From positions 1-11,947 of the forward strand of contig JAIRNL010000027.1 of assembly GCA_031258035.1 (NCBI GenBank): a DNA stretch of 11,947 bases. Reading direction: 5' to 3'. Positions within the stretch are counted from its first letter, which is position 1. Each line of letters begins with the position of its first letter. Of this stretch, positions 1 through 7,172 are shown piece after piece. Under the pieces are notes generated by a model. That model was given only the letters and a program-made list of their open reading frames with translations. It had not been told where the DNA came from and did no database searches. A program made the position numbers and the translations under genes. Source of the DNA: Azoarcus sp. GTDB taxonomy: Bacteria > Pseudomonadota > Gammaproteobacteria > Burkholderiales > Rhodocyclaceae.

Positions 1-493
1 CGTCGTCGCCCATGCCGATTACGCCGAGCGCGCGCATTTCGACGCCGCCCTGCAAGCGGCCATCGACGCCCATGCGCCCGATCTGGTCGTGCTCGCCGGG
101 TTCATGCGGGTGCTGGGGAGGGATTTCGTGCGCCATTATGGGGGACGCCTGCTCAATATCCATCCATCGTTGTTGCCGGCTTTCCCGGGGCTGCATACTC
201 ATCGGCGCGCGCTCGCGGCCGGGGTGCGCATCCACGGGGCAAGCGTCCATTTTGTTACGCCCGAGCTCGACGGCGGGCCCATTGTGATCCAGGCTGCGGT
301 GCCGGTGTTGCCCGGCGACGACGAGGACAGCCTGGCGGCGCGCGTGCTTGCCGAGGAGCACCGCATTTATCCGCAGGCCGTGCGGTGGTTCGTCGAAGGA
401 CGCCTGATGGTCACCGGGGGAGGGGGCGTCGAAGTGGCTGGCTCCCGTCCCGCGCGCTTTGCCTTGCATCTGCCGCCACTCGATACGGAATGA
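1..493 (+). CDS. purN: Phosphoribosylglycinamide formyltransferase (GAR transformylase), 3' part
   Basis: The 5' end lies outside the window; the reading frame is open from base 2, giving about 163 C-terminal residues of a family usually near 200-210. PurN transfers a formyl group from 10-formyltetrahydrofolate to GAR in the third step of cytoplasmic purine synthesis. The catalytic block NIHPSLLPAFPGLHTH is present, with the Asn and His of the formyl-transfer site, followed by HGASVHFVTPELDGGP carrying the catalytic Asp. The C-terminal part (EEHRIYPQAVRWFVEGRL) is also typical of the family. The last residues after GRLMV form a Gly-rich, Ala/Pro tail that looks unconserved. The stop lies 4 nt before the next start, so it is probably co-transcribed with the DUF3108 gene. 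The identification is secure. Confidence 0.96.
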   Translation, partial: VVAHADYAERAHFDAALQAAIDAHAPDLVVLAGFMRVLGRDFVRHYGGRLLNIHPSLLPAFPGLHTHRRALAAGVRIHGASVHFVTPELDGGPIVIQAAVPVLPGDDEDSLAARVLAEEHRIYPQAVRWFVEGRLMVTGGGGVEVAGSRPARFALHLPPLDTE

Positions 494-497
494 AACC

Positions 498-1247
498 ATG
501 AATCCGACCACGATCCGCGCCGCATTCGTCGCCTGCCTCGCGTTCGCGCTTGCCTTTGGGGGGGCGCCGGCCACGGGATGGACACAGGAGGGCGACTGGG
601 GGGCGGAGAAATGGCCGGAGAAAGGATCGGTCGATTTCCAGGTGTCCCTTGGCTTCGGCGGGGTGCCCATCGGGCGGGCGAACCACACATGGTCGCACGG
701 GCGCGAACAGTACCAGATGCGCCTCGCGGTGGAGACGACCGGCATGGCCGCGTCGTTGCGCAAGCTCGGTTATGTCCAGCAAAGCGAAGGCAGTATCGGC
801 AAGGAAGGCTTGCAGCCACGACGTTTCGATGTCACCCAGTTGGGGAAGACGCCGGAGGCGGCATTGTTCGATTGGGAGGCGGCGCGGGTCAGCATCCAGC
901 GCGGTTCCCGCGAGCGGCGCAGTGCCAGCCTGGCTGCGGGCGATCAGGACATGCTCAGTGTGTGGCACCAGGTCGGGCACGCGGGCGCGCTGCCGGACAG
1001 CCTGCTCGTGGTCGGCAACAAGGATGCCCGCCGCACCCGGATCACTCGCCTGGAAGACGGCAGCCTGCAAGTGCCGGCCGGGCAGTTCGCCACGCGCCAT
1101 TTCAAGGTTCGCTCCGAGGATGGCCGTGTCGCCATCGACTTGTGGCTCGCGCTCGACCGTTACATGCTTCCGGTGCGCGCGGTTCTCGACGACACCAAGT
1201 CGGTGACGCTCGTTCTCGAAGCCATTTCCGTCAATCCGGGTCAGTAA
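498..1247 (+). CDS. DUF3108 domain-containing exported protein
   Basis: This encodes 249 residues. The ATG at 498 is chosen because it directly opens a Sec-type signal peptide (hydrophobic stretch about residues 7-22, Ala/Gly-rich). An earlier in-frame ATG at 459 would put a charged stretch in front and overlap purN more deeply. The mature part is beta-rich, with short strands such as SVDFQVSLGFGGVPIG at its start and a later segment DGRVAIDLWLALDRYMLPVR, which matches the DUF3108 pattern (lipocalin-like periplasmic proteins of unknown function in proteobacteria). No catalytic motif is visible. It sits between purN and an RNA methyltransferase gene, with a 4-nt gap upstream and a TAATG stop/start overlap downstream, so translation is probably coupled. 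The family assignment is from sequence pattern; the function is unknown. Confidence 0.85.
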   Translation: MNPTTIRAAFVACLAFALAFGGAPATGWTQEGDWGAEKWPEKGSVDFQVSLGFGGVPIGRANHTWSHGREQYQMRLAVETTGMAASLRKLGYVQQSEGSIGKEGLQPRRFDVTQLGKTPEAALFDWEAARVSIQRGSRERRSASLAAGDQDMLSVWHQVGHAGALPDSLLVVGNKDARRTRITRLEDGSLQVPAGQFATRHFKVRSEDGRVAIDLWLALDRYMLPVRAVLDDTKSVTLVLEAISVNPGQ

Positions 1248-2548
1248 TGAAAAAAACAAGGAATGCGGCCGCCGCGCCGGACGCGGGCGGCCCTGTCGCG
1301 CAGGCGGCGCGGGTGCTGGGTATCGTGCTTGCTTTCGAACATCCCGCCGATGCGGTGCTGTCGCGCTATTTCCGCGAACACCGCGCTCTGGGGCAGCGCG
1401 ATCGCGCTTTCATCGCCGAGACGGTGTACAGCGTGCTCCGACGCCTGCGCTGGCTGCGCCGTCTGGCTGGGAGCGAGGCAAGCCCGTGGCAGTTGCTGCT
1501 GGCTTGGCTGGCGCGCGGCGAGGGCTGGGCGATGCGCCAGTTTGAAGGTATCGCCTCGGTCGGGGAAACCCGCTGGATCGAGACGGTGAAGGCGGTAAGC
1601 CTTGCCGAAGGGACGCTTGCCGAGCGCGCGGATTTGCCGGACTGGCTATGCGAACGGCTGCTTACCGTCCATGACGAGGCCGGCGTGTTGCGGTTGGCGC
1701 ACAGTCTCAACCGTCCGGCACCGCTTGATCTGCGGGTCAACATCCTCAAGGCCGGGCGCGATGCCGTGCTGGCTATACTGCGCGCGGACGGTTTCGAGGC
1801 CGCGCCGTCTCCGCTGTCGCCGCACGGCATCCGCCTCGCGGCCAAGCCGGCGCTGCAAAAGCATGCGCTTTTTCTTGATGGCAGTTTCGAGGTGCAGGAC
1901 GAGGGTAGCCAGATTCTCGGCTTTCTCGTTCAACCCCGGCGCGGCGAACTCGTGGTCGATTTTTGCGCCGGCGCCGGCGGCAAGACTTTGCATCTGGGGG
2001 CGCTGATGCGCTCAAGCGGGCGTCTTTACGCCTTCGATGTCGCCGAAAAACGCCTGGCGCGGCTGCGGGCGCGCCAGGCGCGCGCCGGTCTGAGCAACGT
2101 GCATCCGATGCTGCTCGCGCACGAACACGATGCCCGCCTCAAGCGCCTCGCGGGCAAGGCCGATCGCGTCTTGGTCGATGCGCCGTGCAGCGGCCTGGGT
2201 ACCTTGCGGCGCAATCCCGATCTCAAATGGCGGCAAACGCCGGCCGCGATCGAGGAGATGGTCGCGCGCCAGCAGGCGATTCTTGCCGCCGCGGCGCGGC
2301 TGCTTCGCCCGGGCGGGCGGCTGGTCTATGCCACTTGCAGTCTGCTTGACGAAGAAAACGACGGCATCGTCGATGCCTTCCTGGCGGCCCATCCCGAATT
2401 TGCCTCCTTGTCGGCGGAAGAAATCCTCACGCGGCAGGGTATCGCGCTCGCTACCGGCGAACGCCTGCGTCTGTCGCCGCCCATCCACGAAACGGACGGA
2501 TTTTTCGCCGCGGTACTGGAGCGCGCCGCCCCGGCGCCGTTGCCCTGA
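1247..2548 (+). CDS. RsmB/NOP-family rRNA/tRNA (cytosine-5) methyltransferase
   Basis: This encodes 433 residues, close to E. coli RsmB (429). The start ATG at 1247 overlaps the upstream TAA by one base. Residues about 15-150 form an Arg-rich helical NusB-like RNA-binding domain. The Rossmann methyltransferase domain follows: SAM-binding VVDFCAGAGGKT (about 236-247), acidic ribose-contact Asp in AFDVAEKRL, motif IV DAPCSGLGTLRRNPDLKW with Cys314, and motif VI YATCS with the nucleophile Cys364. Both Cys residues needed for m5C chemistry are present. The family methylates C5 of cytosine in 16S rRNA (RsmB, C967) or other RNAs. Because it lies next to purN rather than fmt, it could be a paralogue rather than RsmB itself, so no symbol is given. 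It is the last gene of the purN operon. Confidence 0.92.
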   Translation: MKKTRNAAAAPDAGGPVAQAARVLGIVLAFEHPADAVLSRYFREHRALGQRDRAFIAETVYSVLRRLRWLRRLAGSEASPWQLLLAWLARGEGWAMRQFEGIASVGETRWIETVKAVSLAEGTLAERADLPDWLCERLLTVHDEAGVLRLAHSLNRPAPLDLRVNILKAGRDAVLAILRADGFEAAPSPLSPHGIRLAAKPALQKHALFLDGSFEVQDEGSQILGFLVQPRRGELVVDFCAGAGGKTLHLGALMRSSGRLYAFDVAEKRLARLRARQARAGLSNVHPMLLAHEHDARLKRLAGKADRVLVDAPCSGLGTLRRNPDLKWRQTPAAIEEMVARQQAILAAAARLLRPGGRLVYATCSLLDEENDGIVDAFLAAHPEFASLSAEEILTRQGIALATGERLRLSPPIHETDGFFAAVLERAAPAPLP

Positions 2549-2651
2549 GCGGGCACTTCTTCGCCTTTGAACCCCCCTTTTCCTGTGGCCGGTCGGGGAT
2601 TCCTCGATAAGCCAGTGGCGCCTTTGGCTCCGTGGTGGCCCGTTTCGCCGA

Positions 2652-2671
2652 CCTCGCCGCGCATGGCGAGG
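2652..2671. repeat. Hairpin, 7-bp perfect arms
   Basis: CCTCGCC at 2652-2658 pairs with GGCGAGG at 2665-2671 around the loop GCGCAT. It lies about 100 nt after the methyltransferase stop. No T tract follows, so it is at best a processing or stability element, or part of a rho-dependent end, for the upstream operon. Confidence 0.35.
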
Positions 2672-2726
2672 ATTGCGTCCGCCCCACATTCAAGATGTCT
2701 GGATTCTGACGATCGACATTTTGTCT

Positions 2727-2757
2727 ATTGTGGAAATCCACAATCAACGAGTATAAT
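2727..2757 (+). promoter_or_regulatory. Promoter with overlapping 18-bp palindromic operator upstream of the XRE regulator
   Basis: A perfect palindrome, ATTGTGGA-AA-TCCACAAT (8-bp arms, 2-bp centre), occupies 2727-2744. TTGTGG at 2728-2733 inside it can serve as a -35, with a consensus TATAAT at 2752-2757 after an 18-bp spacer. An XRE-family dimer bound to the palindrome would cover the -35 region, so negative autoregulation by the downstream regulator is a natural inference. The palindrome and -10 are seen directly; who binds is not. Confidence 0.6.
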
Positions 2758-2877
2758 GGCCTTGCATAGCGGTTTCCCCTGACACAGTACTTTTTGGGCA
2801 CGGTACTTTTTTGGAGTTCATCTGGTCGGCTGGGCATGTCGTGCGGGCATGTGGCTGTCGGCCCATGGAGAAGAGTC

Positions 2878-3132
2878 ATGTCGAGTGATCCACGTTGCCT
2901 GTTTGGCGTGCGGTTGAGTGAAATGAGAAAAAGCAGAGGCTGGTCGCAGGAGCGGCTGGCGGAAAAAAGCGGCCTGGCCCGCAGCTACGTGGGCGGCGTG
3001 GAGCGCGGCCAGCGCAATATCGCGCTGCTCAACATCTGCAAACTCGCCGACGCGCTGGATCTGCCGCCGGCGGTTCTCCTGGCGCTGCCGGGCGCCGAGG
3101 CGAACGAGCGCGGCAATAAAGCCGTGGCGTAA
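2878..3132 (+). CDS. Small XRE-family (HTH_3) transcriptional regulator
   Basis: This encodes 84 residues, essentially one Cro/C1-type helix-turn-helix domain (about residues 9-66) with a short unstructured tail. Hallmarks are LSEMRKSRGWSQERLAEKSG (helices 1-2), the recognition helix region LARSYVGGVERGQRN, and a hydrophobic final helix LADALDLPPAVLLAL. The start ATG at 2878 is preceded by GGAG at 2867-2870 with a 7-nt spacer; an upstream in-frame TTG at 2794 would add a Trp/Gly-rich stretch lacking homology features. The size and the SYVGGVERGQRN signature recall controller proteins of restriction-modification systems and small solitary regulators, but no restriction or methylase gene is adjacent. 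A palindrome overlapping its promoter suggests autoregulation. Target genes beyond itself are unknown. Confidence 0.87.
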   Translation: MSSDPRCLFGVRLSEMRKSRGWSQERLAEKSGLARSYVGGVERGQRNIALLNICKLADALDLPPAVLLALPGAEANERGNKAVA

Positions 3133-3160
3133 AACATAAAACCGTTCCGCCGCGTTCTTT

Positions 3161-3646
3161 TCAATCCTCGCCTGTGGCGTCGGCCCAGCAGTTGGGCGTC
3201 TCGAACAGTCTCACCTGTTCGAGACGCAGGGCATTGCCATAAACATCGCGGTAGGCGGCCGCGAGTATCCTGAAGGCGATGGCGGCGAGGTTTTCCGCCG
3301 TCGGTACCGCGTCGAGGATCACCGTCTTGTGTCCGGGCAGGGAGGCGAGGAATTCCACCACGCGAGTGTCGCCGCGCCAGACGAGGAAGGCATGATCCCA
3401 GCGGCTGACCACTTTTTCCCAGGCGATGCGCTTTATTTCACCGAAGTCCATCACCATGCCGTTGACCTCGTTGCCGGGCGCGTCGATGATGTGGCCGAAG
3501 AGGCTTATTTCAAGCACATAGCGGTGGCCGTGAAGATGCCGGCATTGGCTGGCGTGATCCGGGATGCGGTGGCCAGCGTCGAATTCGAGGCGACGAGTGA
3601 TGCGCATGCGTGCTTTTTTGTTCATGGAGAGAACGAAGTGTAGCAT
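3161..3646 (-). CDS. queD: 6-carboxy-5,6,7,8-tetrahydropterin synthase (QueD/PTPS family)
   Basis: This encodes 161 residues from the ATG at 3646, chosen because AAAGG precedes it by 8 nt. ATGs at 3625 and 3607 also precede the conserved core RITRRLEFDAGHR, so the true N-terminus is uncertain by up to 13 residues. The zinc ligands are His26, His39 and His41. The signature CxxxHGH (Cys35-Arg-His-Leu-His-Gly-His), which separates QueD from eukaryotic PTPS, is intact, as are Asp84-His85, PTAEN and the substrate-binding Glu of LFETPNCW. QueD converts dihydroneopterin triphosphate to 6-carboxytetrahydropterin, the second step towards preQ0 and queuosine; the enzyme is cytoplasmic. It is the only minus-strand gene, convergent with the XRE gene (28-nt gap) and divergent from the hemerythrin gene. 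No other queuosine gene is in the window. Confidence 0.92.
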   Translation of the reverse strand: MLHFVLSMNKKARMRITRRLEFDAGHRIPDHASQCRHLHGHRYVLEISLFGHIIDAPGNEVNGMVMDFGEIKRIAWEKVVSRWDHAFLVWRGDTRVVEFLASLPGHKTVILDAVPTAENLAAIAFRILAAAYRDVYGNALRLEQVRLFETPNCWADATGED

Positions 3647-3754
3647 CGCTCTCGCGCCTTTCGGCCGATAGGGGTACCATATCCCGCTATTCATGGCGAG
3701 GTGTCCCAGGCTGTCGACCAGGCTGGCGAAACAAAAGGAAAAGGAGAAGCCTAC

Positions 3755-4162
3755 ATGCCATTCATGCCATGGTCCGATGCGTTCGTCTTGGGCATCGACT
3801 CCATAGACAAGCAGCATCGCTGGCTGGTTGATGCAACCAATCGACTTTACGATGAAATCGAGTCCCGCAACCCGGAACGGGACGTTCTCAAGGAGATCCT
3901 GGAAGGGTTGGTGGATTACACCGTCAATCACTTCATCGTCGAGGAAGACCTGTTCAACAGGCTCGGCTATCCAGGAGAAAAAGGCCACCGGGCGCGGCAC
4001 GACGAATTTGCACGGCATGCTCTCGAACTGCTGCTCAAGTTCGAGAAAGGCGAGTCGGTTTCGGATGAGATGCTTTACTTCCTGCAGTCGTGGCTGCTCG
4101 ACCACATCATGAAAGAAGACCGGGCCTATGTGCCTTTCCTGAAAGAGAAGGGTGTCAACTGA
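3755..4162 (+). CDS. Bacteriohemerythrin
   Basis: This encodes 135 residues, the normal length for a single-domain hemerythrin. The start ATG at 3755 has a strong AAGGAG at 3741-3746. All seven di-iron ligands are present: His21 (DKQHRW), His59 and Glu63 (HFIVEED), His78 and His82 (HRARHDEF), His117 and Asp122 (HIMKED). The fold is a four-helix bundle that reversibly binds O2 at a non-haem di-iron centre. In microaerophilic and denitrifying betaproteobacteria such proteins are thought to deliver, store or sense oxygen. There is no signal peptide or fused chemoreceptor or GGDEF domain, so a soluble cytoplasmic protein is expected. It stands as a single transcription unit, divergent from queD and closed by the hairpin at 4185-4216. 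Confidence 0.94.
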   Translation: MPFMPWSDAFVLGIDSIDKQHRWLVDATNRLYDEIESRNPERDVLKEILEGLVDYTVNHFIVEEDLFNRLGYPGEKGHRARHDEFARHALELLLKFEKGESVSDEMLYFLQSWLLDHIMKEDRAYVPFLKEKGVN

Positions 4163-4172
4163 TCCGGTTTCG

Positions 4173-4230
4173 GCGCAAAAACCACGCCCGCGAGGTTGAA
4201 ATTCCCCTCGTGGGCGCTGTGTTTTGCGCG
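4173..4230. terminator. Probable bidirectional intrinsic terminator after the hemerythrin gene
   Basis: CGCCCGCGAGG at 4185-4195 pairs with CCTCGTGGGCG at 4206-4216 (one G-T pair) around a 10-nt loop. The stem is flanked by an A tract (GCGCAAAAAC, about 4174-4182) and a complementary T tract (GTTTTGCGC, 4221-4229), so the pairing can extend outward. An A tract on one side and T tract on the other is the classic design of a terminator working on both strands. It starts about 20 nt after the hemerythrin stop. Confidence 0.7.
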
Positions 4231-4254
4231 GCGCTATTTCGTGTCGTCATCGGA

Positions 4255-4263
4255 TGCTAGACT
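4255..4263 (+). promoter_or_regulatory. Possible extended -10 promoter for the alpha/beta hydrolase gene
   Basis: TG-C-TAGACT forms an extended -10 element located 37 nt before the hydrolase start and just downstream of the terminator. No good -35 lies at the expected distance. The position between a terminator and a new gene supports a promoter here, but the motif alone is weak. Confidence 0.35.
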
Positions 4264-4299
4264 CCAACATTCGTTCCACAGACCGAAGGTTGCCGCCCC

Positions 4300-5235
4300 A
4301 TGCCTGTTCCCGATTTCCTGCGCCGCCTGTTCCGCTCCGCCGCGCGTTCGCGCTTCGACATGCGCGAACGTGTCGTCCAGTGCATGGGGCCGCACGGGCT
4401 GCATCGCATGGCCTACACCGAGTGGGGCGATCCGGCCAACCCGAGGGTGCTGGTCTGTGTACACGGGCTCACGCGCAACGGGCGTGATTTCGATGTGCTC
4501 GCCCAGGCGCTTTCCAGCGAATATCGCGTGATCTGTCCGGACGTGGTCGGACGCGGCCGCAGCGACTGGTTGGGTGTCAAGTCCGACTATGCTTTTCCGC
4601 TCTACGTTTCGGACATGGTGACGCTCATCGCGCGCCTGGGTGTGCTGCACGTCGATTGGGTGGGCACTTCGATGGGGGGGCTGATCGGCATGTTGCTCGC
4701 CAGCCAGCCGCATACGCCGGTGCGCCGCCTCGTGCTCAATGATGTGGGGCCGCTGATTACCGCCGAGTCGATGCGGCGCATCGGGCAGTACATCGGGCGC
4801 GCGCCGGTGTTTCCCACCATGGCCGACGCCGAAAGCTACATACGCGAAATCGGCGCTTTTTTCGGCCCGCTCACCGACGAGCAATGGCGCCACCTGACCC
4901 GCTACAGCGTGCGTCCGGTCGAGAAAGGGCATGCCTTGCTCTACGATCCCGGCCTGGGCGATCCGTTCCACATCATGCCCATCCTGCTCGACATCGACGT
5001 GTGGGGCGCTTTCGACCGTGTTCGTTATCCGGTGCTGGCGATCCGTGGCGCGGAGTCCGACCTGCTCAAGCGCCGAACCTGGCTGGAAATGGCCAAACGC
5101 GGCCCGAAAGCGCAGCTCGTCGAATTTCCCGGCATCGGCCATGCTCCGATGCTGATGGCCGACGACCAGATCGCCGCCATCCGCGACTTCCTGCTCAGCC
5201 CGTCCCGCAAGGATGAAAAAGACGGGCGAGCCTGA
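4300..5235 (+). CDS. Alpha/beta hydrolase fold protein
   Basis: This encodes 311 residues from the ATG at 4300 (GAAGG about 10 nt upstream; the next ATG, residue 21, lacks a ribosome site). It has a complete alpha/beta hydrolase fold: oxyanion-hole segment CVHGLTRNGRDFD (about 53-65), nucleophile elbow GTSMGG with Ser124, acid Asp254 in RGAESDLL, and catalytic His281 in GIGHAPM. A cap region lies about 150-240. There is no signal peptide. The closest general type is the soluble esterase/lactonase/C-C hydrolase group; the substrate cannot be told from sequence. It precedes nudC by 17 nt and is probably co-transcribed with it. The N-terminal 20 residues are basic and may be an extension. Family assignment is secure, the reaction is not. 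Confidence 0.9.
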   Translation: MPVPDFLRRLFRSAARSRFDMRERVVQCMGPHGLHRMAYTEWGDPANPRVLVCVHGLTRNGRDFDVLAQALSSEYRVICPDVVGRGRSDWLGVKSDYAFPLYVSDMVTLIARLGVLHVDWVGTSMGGLIGMLLASQPHTPVRRLVLNDVGPLITAESMRRIGQYIGRAPVFPTMADAESYIREIGAFFGPLTDEQWRHLTRYSVRPVEKGHALLYDPGLGDPFHIMPILLDIDVWGAFDRVRYPVLAIRGAESDLLKRRTWLEMAKRGPKAQLVEFPGIGHAPMLMADDQIAAIRDFLLSPSRKDEKDGRA

Positions 5236-5252
5236 ACGCACCCGGATTGCCC

Positions 5253-6095
5253 ATGATCGCCGCCCCGGATTTCGCCCCGGACTACGCCTTGCTCGACCCC
5301 GCCGAGGCGCCGGCGCGCGGCGCGCTGGTCTTCCCGTTCATCGGGCAAAAACTGCTGCTCGGCCCGGATGCGGCCTTGCCATTCCCACGAATGCTGCAAG
5401 AGCTGGGGCCGCCCGGGCGCGCCTTCTGTTTCGGCGCGCTGGGGGAACAACGTTGTGTGTTGCAAATCTGGCTCGCCGACCTCGCCATTCCTCCGCATCT
5501 TTCCATTGGCGACTACCGCGCCCTGTGGGGGCAGTGGCCGGTCGGGCATCTCGCCGCATTCGTGCGTGCCCGCCAACTCGCCGCCTGGGTGTTGCACAAC
5601 CGCCATTGCGGCGTGTGCGGACAGGTAATGAACCTGTGCCGCGCGGAAATCGCATGTGAGTGTCCAGCCTGTGGATACAAGGCATATCCGCGCATCTCGC
5701 CGGTCGCCATCGGCCTGGTGTGCAAGGGCGACGAGATTTTGCTCGCGCGTTCGCCGCACTTCGCCCCCGGCATGTACAGCGCCCTGGCTGGCTTCGTCGA
5801 AGCGGGAGAAAGTGCCGAAGACTGCCTGCGCCGCGAAATCCGGGAGGAAGCGGGGATCGAGATCCGCAACCTCCGCTATTTCGACAGCCAGTCGTGGCCT
5901 TATCCGCACTCGCTGATGCTCGGTTTCATCGCCGATTACCACGGCGGCGAACTGATCGCGCAAGAAAGCGAAATCGAGGATCTCGGATGGTTCCGCTTCG
6001 ACGACCTGCCCGCGCTGCCGCACCCCGGATCGCTCGCCCGGCGGATGATCGAGGCCATCCGCGCGGCATGGGCAGGGAAAACGCGCCGATCGTGA
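5253..6095 (+). CDS. nudC: NAD(+)/NADH pyrophosphatase, Nudix family (RNA NAD-cap removal)
   Basis: This encodes 280 residues from the ATG at 5253; an in-frame TTG two codons upstream is less likely. The N-terminal domain is followed by a zinc ribbon with Cys119, Cys122, Cys137 and Cys140, exactly the spacing of E. coli NudC (98/101/116/119). The Nudix box GFVEAGE-x7-REIREEAGI (about 180-202) is complete with all metal-binding Glu residues, and the NADH-specific SQxWPFPxS motif appears as SQSWPYPHS (212-220). NudC hydrolyses NAD(H) to NMN(H) and AMP and removes 5' NAD caps from RNA. It follows the hydrolase gene by 17 nt, and a separate promoter probably starts the next gene. All diagnostic residues are present, so confidence is high. 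Confidence 0.96.
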   Translation: MIAAPDFAPDYALLDPAEAPARGALVFPFIGQKLLLGPDAALPFPRMLQELGPPGRAFCFGALGEQRCVLQIWLADLAIPPHLSIGDYRALWGQWPVGHLAAFVRARQLAAWVLHNRHCGVCGQVMNLCRAEIACECPACGYKAYPRISPVAIGLVCKGDEILLARSPHFAPGMYSALAGFVEAGESAEDCLRREIREEAGIEIRNLRYFDSQSWPYPHSLMLGFIADYHGGELIAQESEIEDLGWFRFDDLPALPHPGSLARRMIEAIRAAWAGKTRRS

Positions 6096-6123
6096 CCAGT
6101 TACCCGGCGCGGTGCGCGAGCTG

Positions 6124-6132
6124 TGTTCTAAT
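6124..6132 (+). promoter_or_regulatory. Possible extended -10 promoter for the DHH phosphoesterase gene
   Basis: TG-T-TCTAAT matches an extended -10 with five of six bases of TATAAT. It sits 36 nt before the start codon in the 72-nt gap after nudC. No clear -35 is visible, as is common for extended -10 promoters. Confidence 0.4.
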
Positions 6133-6167
6133 AACCACGCCGCATTTCTTGCCGGAGGTATCACCCA

Positions 6168-7103
6168 ATGAGCGAGCAACAAAGATACCGCCTGGTCACG
6201 CGCAGTGACTTCGACGGCCTGGTCTGTGCCGTGCTCCTGAAAGAACTCGATCTCCTGCACGAAATCAAGTTCGTCCATCCCAAGGACATGCAGGACGGGC
6301 TCATCCAGATCACGGATCGTGACATCACCACCAACCTTCCCTATGTCCCCGGCGCGCATCTGGCGTTTGATCATCACCTGTCCGAAACGCTTCGCAACCC
6401 CGGCGAGCACCCGAACTACATCATCGACCCGGATGCGCCTTCGGCGGCGCGGGTGGTATACAACTACTACGGCGGCAAGCGCACCTTCCCCAACATTTCC
6501 GACGACATGATGACGGCGGTGGACAAAGCCGACAGCGCCCGGTTTTCCCACGACGACATCCTCGATCCGAAAGGCTGGGTATTGCTCAACTACCTGATGG
6601 ATTCCCGCACCGGACTCGGGCGCTTCCGCGAATTCCGCATCAGCAACTATGTGCTGATGATGCAGTTGGTCGGCTATTGCAAGCAGCACGGCGTCGACGA
6701 AATCCTCAACCTCCCCGACGTCAGGGAACGGAGCGATCTCTACTTCCAGCATGTCGACAAGGCAAGAGAGCAGATCAAGCGTTGCACCACCGTCCACGGA
6801 AACGTGGCGGTGCTGGACTTGCGCAACGAGGGCATCATTTACGCCACCAACCGCTTCACGATCTACGCGCTCTTCCCGCAAACCAACATCTCCATCCACG
6901 TCATGTGGGGGCTGAAACAACAGAACACCGTCCTTGCCACCGGCAAATCCATCCTCGATCGCTCCAGCAAGACCAACATCGGCGAACTGATGCTCGAATA
7001 CGGCGGCGGCGGGCACGAAGCGGCGGGCACCTGCCAGATTGCCAACGACAAGGCGGACGAAGTGCTTCGGGAACTGATCGCGCGCATCAACGCCGACGGC
7101 TGA
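6168..7103 (+). CDS. DHH/DHHA1 family phosphoesterase (exopolyphosphatase-like)
   Basis: This encodes 311 residues; the start ATG at 6168 follows GGAGG at 6154-6158. The DHH domain shows motif I TRSDFDGLVCA (Asp14, Asp16), the name-giving Asp68-His69-His70 in AFDHHLSE, and the acidic motif AVDKADSA (Asp119, Asp122), which together bind two divalent metals. The DHHA1 domain ends in GGGGHEAAGT (279-288), which binds substrate phosphate. This superfamily contains RecJ, nanoRNase/pAp phosphatase NrnA, GdpP-type c-di-AMP phosphodiesterases and manganese pyrophosphatase. Stand-alone proteins with SDFDG are often named exopolyphosphatase by similarity. Lacking membrane, PAS or CBS domains, it should be soluble; the substrate (polyphosphate, short oligonucleotide or cyclic dinucleotide product) is unproven. 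It lies 69 nt upstream of dnaQ. Confidence 0.88.
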   Translation: MSEQQRYRLVTRSDFDGLVCAVLLKELDLLHEIKFVHPKDMQDGLIQITDRDITTNLPYVPGAHLAFDHHLSETLRNPGEHPNYIIDPDAPSAARVVYNYYGGKRTFPNISDDMMTAVDKADSARFSHDDILDPKGWVLLNYLMDSRTGLGRFREFRISNYVLMMQLVGYCKQHGVDEILNLPDVRERSDLYFQHVDKAREQIKRCTTVHGNVAVLDLRNEGIIYATNRFTIYALFPQTNISIHVMWGLKQQNTVLATGKSILDRSSKTNIGELMLEYGGGGHEAAGTCQIANDKADEVLRELIARINADG

Positions 7104-7172
7104 ACGCCGATTCTCCCGCGCCCCTGGCTGCGCTGGGCTAAACTCCGGTCGGGAACATCACCAGGGAACACG

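Larger units (their letters stand above)
2549..2877. other. Spacer between the methyltransferase operon and the XRE regulator
   Basis: These 329 bases carry no convincing gene. The first 120 bases have one short plus-strand open frame (2567-2782) with a Pro-rich, low-complexity translation and no ribosome site, which I do not accept. At 2652-2671 there is a hairpin without a T tract. From about 2700 the sequence becomes AT-richer and contains the promoter and palindrome described separately. Between the promoter and the regulator start lies a leader of about 115 nt with two near-identical GTACTTTTT(T)GG boxes at 2787-2797 and 2803-2814, 16 nt apart. Confidence 0.7.

Noticed and set aside
411..1259. 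282-codon minus-strand frame opposite the DUF3108 gene
   Set aside because: The plus strand has a signal peptide, tight operon spacing and a DUF3108 pattern; the antisense product has none of these.
1247..2548. Calling the methyltransferase rsmB outright
   Set aside because: Domain order and length fit RsmB, but RsmB/NOP paralogues exist and the usual fmt neighbour is not here, so only the family is stated.
2567..2782. 71-codon plus-strand frame after the methyltransferase gene
   Set aside because: No ribosome site, Pro-rich low-complexity translation, and it runs through the promoter and palindrome of the XRE gene.
5025..7016. 663-codon open frame on the minus strand across the hydrolase, nudC and DHH genes
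   Set aside because: It is a complement shadow of well-identified genes with no recognisable motif or ribosome site.
7139..7144. TAAACT as a -10 box for dnaQ
   Set aside because: Only four of six bases fit and no -35 or extended -10 supports it.
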